Program-made: the position numbers and the translations under genes | Part shown: positions 5,906 through 12,087 of the stretch, one piece after another | Layout: every line of letters starts with the position of its first letter | Numbering within the stretch: the stretch's first letter is position 1 | Notes under the pieces: model-generated | The model's input: the letters and a program-made list of their open reading frames with translations, nothing else | What the model was told of the DNA's origin: nothing | The model's database searches: none | Source: Bacteriovoracaceae bacterium UBA4097 | GTDB taxonomy: Bacteria > Bdellovibrionota > Bacteriovoracia > Bacteriovoracales > Bacteriovoracaceae | Assembly: GCA_002381765.1 (NCBI GenBank) | Contig: DFXX01000111.1 | Location: forward strand, 2,830-14,916 | Direction: 5' to 3' | DNA length: 12,087 bases

Positions 5906-7453
5906 ATGAATCGCAGAAACTTTGCCCTGTCTTGGGGTCGAAAGATGTTTTTTGGTCTAGGCTGGCCTCTTTTTTCTTTGATAGGACTCTTTCATTTGAG
6001 TGGGCAACTGATCCCTGAGTCACCTCTGAGTATAGTTTATTTCGTCATGACCTTTATCGGTCATTATGGACTCTTAACATCGTTAATTTATTTCATCCTT
6101 TATGTACCAATAGTTTCACTTATACCGAGTTATTATTTTTCTCGTTTATGGACAGTGGTTCTTGTTTTGGGAACTTCAGCACTTCTGGCCTTTGATGCTT
6201 ATCTGTTCTCTCATTATCGTCTGCATGTAAGTCCTTTTGTTATTGAGCTCGTTCAAAACGGAGCTTTTGAAAAGCTACTTCAAGTAAAGCAGATTGCACT
6301 CGTGGGAGTTGGAGCTGCGGCTCTTGCACTTTTTCTCTATATCTGGATAAGAGGGGAGAGTCTTTGGCGCTCCATGCAGAGAAGATTTAGTAATCCCGTT
6401 AGAAATTGGTATTTGGTGCTGATACTCCTCTGCTTTATGGGAAGCCAAGGTCTACATATCTATGGAGATGCCTTTGGTAAATTTGAAATAACTCAGTACT
6501 CTCAGTTGTTTCCATTTCACTATCCAGCAACTGCCAGAGTAGTTTTAAGTAAGCTCAGTATCCCGATGACTGAGAGCCATACAAATCCTCTCATGACAGG
6601 CAACTTCCACTATCCTCTTAGTAAAATGAGCTGCAGCGGCGTTAAGAACAAAAATATTCTGTTTATTCTGGGCGATCAGTGGAAGCCTGAAACATTAAAT
6701 GAAGAGCTTATGCCATCGCTGACTCATTACGAGCAGCATGGTATCAAGTTTTCAAATCATCAAGCGACTAGTATCGAAGCCAGTGATGCAATCTTCTCCC
6801 TTCTTTACTCTATGCCAGGCTTTTATAAAGAAGCAGCCGATTTGAAGAAAAAGACTTCTGTCTTTATGGAAGAACTGAGTAAGAGAAACTATGAGTTCTC
6901 GATGACTGAAAACTGGGATGGATGGATTAAGTCTTATATTGAAAAAGAGAATAGACCTCCTTTCTTTGGAATAATGAATGTCAATCTCTCTCAAGATGAG
7001 AACTCCATCAAGGCCTTCGATGCTAAAATCAGAAAGGTGGTTGAAGAGCTCGAAGCCCAGGACATTCTTGAGAATACGATTGTGGTCATCACCGCCCAAC
7101 AAGGATCAAGCTTGAGCGATATGAAGGTTCCTCTTATTATGATCTGGAACGATAGTCCTCACCATAATATTTCAAGTTTTACTTCTCATTACGATATCGT
7201 TCCAACTCTCATGTCTGAGATTTGGGAGTGTAAGAATGATTCTCGAAATTATAGCTATGGAGAGTCTTTATTTAAGGAGGAGAACAAGGCTTCCTATCTT
7301 ATCAGCTCTCCCAAGGACTATTTAGTTCTTGATCCTGAAGACTCAGAAATGATCAAGATCACACCGGGATATAATTTTAAGGTAGAGGGAAATATTTCGA
7401 CGGAATTTTTGCTGAATACCTTAAGGGAAGCTACTCGTTTTTATCGAAAATAG
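5906..7453 (+). CDS. yejM: YejM/PbgA/LapC-like inner-membrane protein (DUF3413 plus sulfatase-like domain)
   Basis: The 515-aa protein has about five N-terminal membrane segments (near residues 12-34, 43-74, 81-102, 128-148, 168-186). A periplasmic alkaline-phosphatase/sulfatase-superfamily domain follows. Similarity to E. coli YejM is recognisable along its length: IGHYGLL, D97AYLFSHYRLHVSPFV, PFHYPATAR, YPLSKM before the catalytic-like domain, ILFILGD (D257), ITAQQG.SLS, VPLIMIW, and SHYDIVPTLM. In E. coli this essential protein senses periplasmic LPS and acts through LapB on FtsH turnover of LpxC. Two points stand out. The region matching the hydrolase nucleophile (QATSIEASDAIF) has no Thr/Ser at the aligned position by my alignment. 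The DxSHGH-type metal motif before VPL is absent, leaving a protein about 70 aa shorter than the E. coli one. It is probably a non-catalytic sensor. Its stop is 3 nt from the convergent methyltransferase stop, with no terminator between. Confidence 0.85.
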   Translation: MNRRNFALSWGRKMFFGLGWPLFSLIGLFHLSGQLIPESPLSIVYFVMTFIGHYGLLTSLIYFILYVPIVSLIPSYYFSRLWTVVLVLGTSALLAFDAYLFSHYRLHVSPFVIELVQNGAFEKLLQVKQIALVGVGAAALALFLYIWIRGESLWRSMQRRFSNPVRNWYLVLILLCFMGSQGLHIYGDAFGKFEITQYSQLFPFHYPATARVVLSKLSIPMTESHTNPLMTGNFHYPLSKMSCSGVKNKNILFILGDQWKPETLNEELMPSLTHYEQHGIKFSNHQATSIEASDAIFSLLYSMPGFYKEAADLKKKTSVFMEELSKRNYEFSMTENWDGWIKSYIEKENRPPFFGIMNVNLSQDENSIKAFDAKIRKVVEELEAQDILENTIVVITAQQGSSLSDMKVPLIMIWNDSPHHNISSFTSHYDIVPTLMSEIWECKNDSRNYSYGESLFKEENKASYLISSPKDYLVLDPEDSEMIKITPGYNFKVEGNISTEFLLNTLREATRFYRK

Positions 7454-7456
7454 CTT

Positions 7457-8599
7457 TTATTTTTTCTGAAGGAGCACTAGGGTCTCAAAGTGATTGGTAT
7501 GGGGGAACATATCAAAGATCTGGGCCTGGATGACTTTATAGAAAGGAGCTAGTTCTATCAGGTCTCTGGCCAATGATTCCACAGAGCAGCTGGAATATAT
7601 TATATGCTCAAAACCCTGCTCTTTGAATATTTCTACCGCTCCCGCCAATCCTCGTCGGGGAGGGTTCACGAGTACTAAGTCGGGTGCATATTTTCTTAGC
7701 TCTTCACCGACATTAGCAGCATCAGCACACTTAAATTTTAGATGATCGTATCCCAAAGAAGTCGCCGTTCGATTTGCTTCACTGACAGCTTCAGGATTAA
7801 TTTCAAAGCCTATGCTGCTTCTCACTTTCTCGGAAACAAAAAAGCTAAATGCTCCTTGACCGCAAAAGAGCTCGCTGAACTTCTCAATCTTTAATTCTTC
7901 CGTCCATGTCGCTGCTGTCTCATAAAGAGCGCGCGCGACCTTATGATTAGTTTGCACGAATCCCTGAGGTCCCAACCTAAGTGTTAAGTCTTTAACCAGA
8001 TGATTGATAAAGGTTCTCTCACTTAAGAAGACTTCTTCTTCGCCTTCCAGAATGGCATGAGGAATAGGCTGAATATTGGCCGAAATACAAGTGATCTCGG
8101 GAAAATTTTCTAAGAGAGTAGGCAGATGCTTTTTAATTCGATCCAGACTTTCTTTGGATCTTAGAACTAATCTCAGATAGCTCTCCCTAGAATCTTCCGA
8201 GAAATAGATAATGATTCCCTTCAGTTCTCCCTTTTTCTCTTTAATCTGATAAGGGGTGAGGCGAGTGAGACCAATAAATTCCGGCATGAAATGCAATACA
8301 CTATTTATGAAGGGGTGATGAAGAGAGCAGTTAAGAATTTCTCGCCCCTGATCCAGATCCTCGTTTCCACCGAGTCCGATGATCGGACTCTCAAGAGTTC
8401 CAGTTACCACCAGCTTGGCTTTATTCCTGAATTGAGTGGGGCGAGAGCCTTGAGAGGGAAGAAGTTTCCAGTCATGAAACTTTTCCAGATGTTTAGTAAG
8501 ACTATTCTCTTTCAATTTTAGCTGCTCAGTATACTCTGTACCAATCAGGGCACAGGAATGGCATTTTCCCTCATCAAAATATCCACAGAAAGTCTTCAT
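7457..8599 (-). CDS. rlmC: RlmC-type 23S rRNA (uracil-5-)-methyltransferase
   Basis: The 380-aa protein matches the RumB/RlmC branch of the TrmA/RlmC/RlmD family. Four Cys that should bind a 4Fe-4S cluster are C5, C13, C16 and C91. QFRNKAK (56-62) is the RNA-binding-domain signature. The SAM motif is ELFCGQGAFSF (243-253) and GFEINPEAV follows. NPPRRG (312-317), the nucleophile C338 in YSSCS and the base E372 in NHFETL complete the active site. There is no N-terminal TRAM domain, and the length equals that of E. coli RlmC (about 375 aa), which argues against RlmD. RlmC makes m5U747 in 23S rRNA. The start ATG has no Shine-Dalgarno sequence; only 30 nt separate it from the divergent mtgA start. 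Family assignment is secure; the exact target base is inferred. Confidence 0.92.
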   Translation of the reverse strand: MKTFCGYFDEGKCHSCALIGTEYTEQLKLKENSLTKHLEKFHDWKLLPSQGSRPTQFRNKAKLVVTGTLESPIIGLGGNEDLDQGREILNCSLHHPFINSVLHFMPEFIGLTRLTPYQIKEKKGELKGIIIYFSEDSRESYLRLVLRSKESLDRIKKHLPTLLENFPEITCISANIQPIPHAILEGEEEVFLSERTFINHLVKDLTLRLGPQGFVQTNHKVARALYETAATWTEELKIEKFSELFCGQGAFSFFVSEKVRSSIGFEINPEAVSEANRTATSLGYDHLKFKCADAANVGEELRKYAPDLVLVNPPRRGLAGAVEIFKEQGFEHIIYSSCSVESLARDLIELAPFYKVIQAQIFDMFPHTNHFETLVLLQKK

Positions 8600-8629
8600 G
8601 GGGTATAATCTAACTTAAGTTTTAAAGCA
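8600..8629. promoter_or_regulatory. Very short divergent intergenic region between rlmC and mtgA
   Basis: On the plus strand a perfect TATAAT (8604-8609) would place a start near 8616 for mtgA, but the -35 at 17 nt (ATCCAC) is poor. On the minus strand, TTGCTT, 17 nt, TATACC is possible for rlmC, and a weaker TAGATT would start transcription at the ATG. A perfect 10-bp palindrome AACTTAAGTT (8612-8621) lies between. Neither gene shows a Shine-Dalgarno sequence. Confidence 0.4.
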
Positions 8630-9382
8630 ATGAAAGCACACACTAAACACCGACTCTTGAAAATCCTTCTGACTGGGGCAGCTTTATTGGTGCTTTTTAG
8701 TCCGTTGTATATGTACTTTTCTCACGATGTAGAAGCACTTAATCGCTGGTATCCTCATAATATTTCTTCCTCTGGCGAGCCCCTCTATGAACTTAAGCCC
8801 GGAAAGCCCAAGGGGTGGGTGAGAATCAATGAGATCTCAAAATCAGCCAAGGGCGCCATCGTTATCTCAGAAGATTGGGCTTTCTATCAGCATCAAGGCA
8901 TCGATGTAAATCAGTTGAAAACTGCGGTTCAGGAAATTCTAACTTTTGAGCGATTTCGTGGGGCTAGTACGATTACCCAGCAAATGGTGAAGAATGTATT
9001 TCTTTCTTCAGATAGAACCATTAGTCGAAAGATTCACGAATTGATTCTTACTCATAAGGTTGAACAAGTTCTAGCTAAGGACAAGATTTTAGAGGTCTAT
9101 CTCAATTGCATTGAGTTTGGACCTGACATCTATGGCATTCGGGAAGCTTCTTATCATTACTTTAAAAAGCATCCATCTGCCTTAACTCCGAGAGAAAGTG
9201 CATTTCTCGCGATGCTGCTACCAAGTCCCAAAGGCTACTATATCTCTTTTAAAAATAAGAAGCTCACCCCCTTTGCCACTAAACGCATTAAAACCATTCT
9301 CACGAAAATGAGAATGGGTAAGGTCATTGGCCCGGAGCGCTTTAACTCGGAAGTTTCTCGAAAATTCTTCTGGGAAAAGTAG
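8630..9382 (+). CDS. mtgA: Monofunctional peptidoglycan glycosyltransferase (GT51)
   Basis: The 250-aa protein has one N-terminal membrane anchor (residues about 10-29) and a single GT51 domain, without a transpeptidase domain. Motif 1 is SEDWAFYQHQGID with catalytic E81. Motif 2 is GASTITQQMVKN (111-122). Motif 3 is RKIHELIL with the second Glu at E137. VEQVLAKDKILEVYLN and FGPDIYGIREASYHYF (163-178) are motifs 4 and 5. The family polymerises lipid II into glycan strands on the periplasmic face of the inner membrane. Length and layout match E. coli MtgA (about 242 aa). It has a plausible TATAAT upstream but no clear RBS. It stands alone here, divergent from rlmC, with no cell-division genes beside it. 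The family call is firm; the gene symbol follows architecture. Confidence 0.92.
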   Translation: MKAHTKHRLLKILLTGAALLVLFSPLYMYFSHDVEALNRWYPHNISSSGEPLYELKPGKPKGWVRINEISKSAKGAIVISEDWAFYQHQGIDVNQLKTAVQEILTFERFRGASTITQQMVKNVFLSSDRTISRKIHELILTHKVEQVLAKDKILEVYLNCIEFGPDIYGIREASYHYFKKHPSALTPRESAFLAMLLPSPKGYYISFKNKKLTPFATKRIKTILTKMRMGKVIGPERFNSEVSRKFFWEK

Positions 9383-9445
9383 TCCTGTCCAAGCCGAACT
9401 CCTTAATGAGATGATTCTTTCATCCAATCTTTTTAAGGAGCTAAT

Positions 9446-9952
9446 ATGCTATACGACCTCATTATTGTTCAATTCTCTAAGATGCTGGGCAATTTGAATC
9501 ACATCCTTGATAAAGCGAACCAAAACGCTGACTCTAGAAAGATTCAAATGGAAGTTCTTCTGAACTCGCGTCTGGCCCCTGATCAATTTAATTTCATCCG
9601 TCAGATTCAGATTGCTTGCGATACCGCCAAACTTTGTGCGGCCAGGATCAGTGGCAAAGATTCTCCTTCTCATGATGACTCAGAGAAGACTTTAAGTGAA
9701 CTCAAAACGAGAATCGAAGACACCATCAAGTATCTCAAGGGCTTTTCTGAAAATGATTTCGCTGGCGGAATGGAGAGACATATCTCTCAACCACGATGGG
9801 AAGGTAAATATCTTACTGGTCATGAGTACGTGGTTCAGCATGCTGTTCCAAATATCTACTTTCATATTACAACTGCCTATTCGATCCTGAGACACAATGG
9901 CGTGGATATCGGGAAGAAAGACTTTTTAGGTGAAATGCCGTTTAAGAAATAA
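9446..9952 (+). CDS. DUF1993 family protein
   Basis: The 168-aa soluble protein fits the DUF1993 pattern from memory: an N-terminal helix with a VQFSKMLGNL-type start, LLNSRLAPDQFNFIRQIQIACDTAK (residues about 38-62), AARISG, ELKTRIEDTIKYLKGF, and a conserved tail NIYFHITTAYSILRHNGVDIGKKDFLG (residues about 135-161). The family is predicted to be a helical bundle of the DinB/YfiT type. No catalytic role is known to me, so none is assigned. AAGGAG lies 5 nt before the ATG. It is 63 nt after mtgA with only a weak hairpin between, so co-transcription with mtgA is possible. The stop is one nucleotide from the convergent trmL stop, with no terminator. Confidence 0.88.
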   Translation: MLYDLIIVQFSKMLGNLNHILDKANQNADSRKIQMEVLLNSRLAPDQFNFIRQIQIACDTAKLCAARISGKDSPSHDDSEKTLSELKTRIEDTIKYLKGFSENDFAGGMERHISQPRWEGKYLTGHEYVVQHAVPNIYFHITTAYSILRHNGVDIGKKDFLGEMPFKK

Positions 9953-9953
9953 T

Positions 9954-10424
9954 CTAGAGCAAGTGCCTAAGGCACTCATAGGCCACGGTGGTCGCCACAT
10001 TGGAGAGATTCAGAGAACGAATATGTTCTGAATACATGGGAAGGCGATAAAAGTTAGATTGATACTCTAGTTCTAATTCGGCAGGGAAGCCCGTAGTTTC
10101 TCTGCCGAATATAAGATAGCAATCGGTAGTGTAGGGGGCATTGTAATAGAGCTCCTCTCCCGTATTTTCGAGAAAGATGAGTTTGTTACGTTCAGGGTTT
10201 TCACCCTTGATGAAGTCGTCCCAGGAATCAAATTCCTTCAGTTGAACATGCTTCCAGTAATCCAGACCCGCGCGTCTCACGGCCTTCTCATCGATTTCAA
10301 AACCGTAAGGCTTGATTAGGATGAGCTCGATACCTAAGGCAACGCAAGTGCGCCCGATGCTCCCAGTGTTACCTGGGATCTCGGGCGCAAAAAGCACTAT
10401 TTTAAATTTTGACTTACTTTCCAT
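9954..10424 (-). CDS. trmL: tRNA (cytidine(34)-2'-O)-methyltransferase
   Basis: The 156-aa protein is a minimal SPOUT methyltransferase without an extension, like E. coli TrmL (YibK, about 157 aa). Motif 1 is PEIPGNTGSIGR (14-25), followed by RRAGLDYW (50-57). Motif 2 is IFGRETTGFP (105-114), and motif 3 is IRSLNLSNVATTVAYE (135-150); motifs 2 and 3 form the trefoil knot that binds SAM. TrmL 2'-O-methylates the wobble nucleotide of tRNA-Leu isoacceptors and works as a homodimer. The start overlaps the last codons of pepA by 11 nt and has no Shine-Dalgarno sequence, so translation is likely coupled to pepA. It ends the pepA-trmL unit and faces the DUF1993 gene tail to tail. Confidence 0.95.
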   Translation of the reverse strand: MESKSKFKIVLFAPEIPGNTGSIGRTCVALGIELILIKPYGFEIDEKAVRRAGLDYWKHVQLKEFDSWDDFIKGENPERNKLIFLENTGEELYYNAPYTTDCYLIFGRETTGFPAELELEYQSNFYRLPMYSEHIRSLNLSNVATTVAYECLRHLL

Positions 10425-11946
10425 TCACTAGGAGGTGAGTAAGAGATCTGATGATAAGACCAGAAGCTCCGTTGGCCGGGCAGTATGGAAGATGAGATTG
10501 AGAATCCGCAACTCCAGCTACATCCAAGTGGGCCCACTTAATGTCATTTTTGATGAACTCTTCCAAGAAGGCAGCAGCTGTGGCCGTACCGGCACGCATC
10601 GGGCTCCCGATATTCTTAAGGTCTGCAACCTTAGATTTAATATCTGTGCGCCATTCCGGAATGATCGGAAGTTGCCACATATACTCGTCTTGGTTTTTAG
10701 CAGCAGCAAGAATCTCATTGATCCACTTATCATCGTTACCAAGAATGGCACAAACTTGATTTCCTAAAGCTACTAAACAAGCACCAGTCAAAGTTGCAGC
10801 GTCGATGATGTAGTGAGGATTTAGGTCACAAGCATAATCAAGAGCGTCGGCAAGAATCAGGCGGCCTTCAGCATCTGTATTTAAGATTTCAACCGTCTTT
10901 CCATTTCTTCCAGCAACAACTGTATCAGGCATAGTGGCCATAGAGTTGATTGCATTATCTGTCATAGCTAGAATACAAGTTATCTTGATGGGAGCTTTCT
11001 CAAGAACGGCCGCACGGAAGGCTCCGTAAACAGTGGCCGATCCACCCATATCAAACTTCATACCGGTCATGCTGGCACCAGGCTTTAAGCTGTAACCACC
11101 AGTATCGAAAGTAATACCCTTACCAACAAGAGCGATGTGCTTGGTCTTGGCAGTTGCTTTTGCCGGCTCATAAGTTAGGTGAACAAGACGTGGTTCATAG
11201 GCCGATCCTGAATTCACGGAAAGGAAGAGACCCATATTTTCTTTCTTAATCTGGGCTTTATTTAGGATCTTAACTTTAACACCCTTAAGATTCTTCTTAA
11301 CATCGGCTTCAACTCTTTTTGCATATTCTTCAGAGTGAAGAACGTTCGGTACTTCATTGATGAAGTCACGAGCAACGTTGATGGATTGGCAAATGTTCTT
11401 AACAGAAGCCAGCGCCTTCTCGGCCTTCGCAGAGTTTTTCTTCTCTGTATGAGATAGGAAAACCTTCTGCTCAAACTTTTCAGATTTTTTTGATTTATAA
11501 AGATCAAAGGAATAGTCAGTGAGGTAGATAGATTCAGCAATAAGTCTGGCAGCTTCGACTTCATCTTTTACGCTATTGAAGCCAGGAACATCGAAAGCAA
11601 CAGTGGCGAATTTGCCTTTAGAGTTCTTGAAAAGCTTCGCTACCGATTTACGGATGTCTTCGGCCGAAAATTCATTTTTCTCACCTAGACCCAGTACCCA
11701 GACGGTTTCGCCTAAAGCTCCAGTGAAAGAGATGGTCTCGTCTTTACCTGCCTTAAAAGCTTTCGCAGCTTTAAGATTATTGAACTCTTCTTTTAAGCTC
11801 TTATCTGACCAATGGTCGGTAGAAATCTCTGGAGAGTCGGTTTTTTTATTCTTTCCCTTTGGGGCACCTGATTTTTGAAAAGCAGTCAGGATTTTTAAAT
11901 CGGCATTGAGGAATTGATCACCAGTGGTGTCAAGTTTGATAAGCAT
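10414..11946 (-). CDS. pepA: Cytosolic leucyl aminopeptidase (M17 family)
   Basis: The 510-aa protein has the complete M17 C-terminal catalytic domain. Metal ligands by position are K276 and D281 in VGKGITFDTGG, D299 in MKFDMGG, and D358/E360 in the signature NTDAEGRL (356-363). The catalytic residues are K288 (SLKPG) and R362. The N-terminal macro-like domain (about 1-180) is more variable and Lys-rich. The enzyme removes N-terminal amino acids, preferring Leu, as a hexamer with two divalent metals. In E. coli PepA also binds DNA, which cannot be judged here. AAGGAG sits 5 nt before the ATG (complement of 11952-11957). trmL overlaps its 3' end. Divergent to it is an LptF/G-like gene, the same neighbour arrangement as pepA and lptF in E. 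coli. Confidence 0.95.
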   Translation of the reverse strand: MLIKLDTTGDQFLNADLKILTAFQKSGAPKGKNKKTDSPEISTDHWSDKSLKEEFNNLKAAKAFKAGKDETISFTGALGETVWVLGLGEKNEFSAEDIRKSVAKLFKNSKGKFATVAFDVPGFNSVKDEVEAARLIAESIYLTDYSFDLYKSKKSEKFEQKVFLSHTEKKNSAKAEKALASVKNICQSINVARDFINEVPNVLHSEEYAKRVEADVKKNLKGVKVKILNKAQIKKENMGLFLSVNSGSAYEPRLVHLTYEPAKATAKTKHIALVGKGITFDTGGYSLKPGASMTGMKFDMGGSATVYGAFRAAVLEKAPIKITCILAMTDNAINSMATMPDTVVAGRNGKTVEILNTDAEGRLILADALDYACDLNPHYIIDAATLTGACLVALGNQVCAILGNDDKWINEILAAAKNQDEYMWQLPIIPEWRTDIKSKVADLKNIGSPMRAGTATAAAFLEEFIKNDIKWAHLDVAGVADSQSHLPYCPANGASGLIIRSLTHLLVNGK

Positions 11947-12019
11947 GGGTACTCCTTGTTTTATTCAGCCTATTCTGCCATTTCTTGAATGAAACGTGAA
12001 CTTCAGGTAACTTGTATCT
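11947..12019. promoter_or_regulatory. Divergent promoter region between pepA and the LptF/G-like gene
   Basis: On the plus strand TTGAAT (11985-11990) is followed after 17 nt by TAACTT (12008-12013). This is a modest promoter that would start transcription only a few nucleotides before the ATG at 12020. The upstream AGGT (12005-12008) is too far from the ATG to be a good RBS. On the minus strand the pepA RBS AAGGAG is clear, but no convincing -35/-10 pair was found. Confidence 0.35.
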
Positions 12020-12087
12020 ATGAAACTTTTATTACAACGCTACCTGGCTGCCCAGTTCATTCTGCCTTTGGTAGTTAGTACGGTGTT
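12020..12087 (+). CDS. Start of an LptF/LptG-type LPS export permease (3' truncated by window edge)
   Basis: Only 22 complete codons are visible, reading MKLLLQRYLAAQFILPLVVS and onward. A short basic/aromatic RYL segment running into a hydrophobic stretch is the usual beginning of YjgP/YjgQ-family permeases, which form the LptB2FG inner-membrane transporter of lipopolysaccharide. The divergent pepA supports LptF specifically, since E. coli has the same neighbours. The fragment is too short to separate LptF from LptG or to exclude another membrane protein. There is no strong RBS. Confidence 0.6.
   Translation, partial: MKLLLQRYLAAQFILPLVVSTV

Noticed and set aside
8291..8521. Plus-strand open frame inside the methyltransferase gene
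   Set aside because: It lies entirely antisense to a gene with all family motifs intact and shows no family features of its own.
9410..9434. Possible terminator between mtgA and the DUF1993 gene
   Set aside because: The only hairpin is GATGA/TCATC, a 5-bp A/T-rich stem separated from the T-run by extra bases; too weak to call.
11262..11878. Open frames on both strands within the N-terminal part of pepA
   Set aside because: Low-complexity Leu/Arg/Lys or Ser-rich translations are typical of shadow frames, and pepA explains the region.
1..12087. Mobile elements, CRISPR arrays, tRNA/rRNA genes or defence systems
   Set aside because: No transposase, integrase, regularly spaced repeats, tRNA-like cloverleaf or rRNA segments were recognised on either strand.

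Overview
The window looks like chromosomal housekeeping DNA from a moderately AT-rich Gram-negative bacterium. It encodes beta-barrel outer-membrane proteins with signal peptides, periplasmic murein enzymes, a YejM/PbgA-type lipopolysaccharide regulator and an LPS-export permease. The two tandem 'SKARL..ALGE' barrel proteins and the overall style resemble Bdellovibrionota (Bacteriovorax/Peredibacter-like predators). That placement is an inference from general knowledge and was not tested. No rRNA, tRNA, CRISPR array, insertion sequence, integrase or phage gene was seen.

Layout, left to right. (1) Positions 1-1070 hold the 3' part of an MltD-type lytic transglycosylase with LysM repeats, closed by a strong terminator. 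(2) Positions 1087-2877 hold a two-gene unit: an unrecognised 371-aa protein resembling a degenerate flavin-oxidoreductase fold, then a 200-aa outer-membrane barrel with a TTG start, then a terminator. (3) Positions 2878-5603 hold a leader with dyad symmetries, two tandem paralogous outer-membrane barrel proteins in one operon, and a strong terminator. (4) Positions 5582-5810 on the minus strand hold a small 58-aa gene with its own promoter and RBS. Its 3' end runs into the terminator of the barrel operon. (5) Positions 5906-7453 hold a YejM/PbgA/LapC homologue that seems to lack hydrolase residues. (6) Positions 7457-8599 (minus) hold an RlmC-type 23S rRNA m5U methyltransferase, divergent from (7) an MtgA-type monofunctional glycosyltransferase at 8630-9382. 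(8) A DUF1993 protein at 9446-9952 is followed tail to tail by (9) a minus-strand pair, pepA then trmL, with overlapping ends. (10) The first codons of an LptF/LptG-type permease start at 12020, divergent from pepA.

Most genes fall under envelope biogenesis: murein turnover (MltD), murein synthesis (MtgA), LPS homeostasis (YejM-like), LPS export (LptF/G) and outer-membrane proteins. Three belong to RNA modification or peptide turnover (RlmC, TrmL, PepA). I see no defence or mobile system. The less ordinary points are the tandem barrel pair with its structured leader, the small promoter-equipped minus-strand gene between two plus-strand units, the degenerate YejM active site, and the 371-aa gene that begins directly behind a terminator hairpin.
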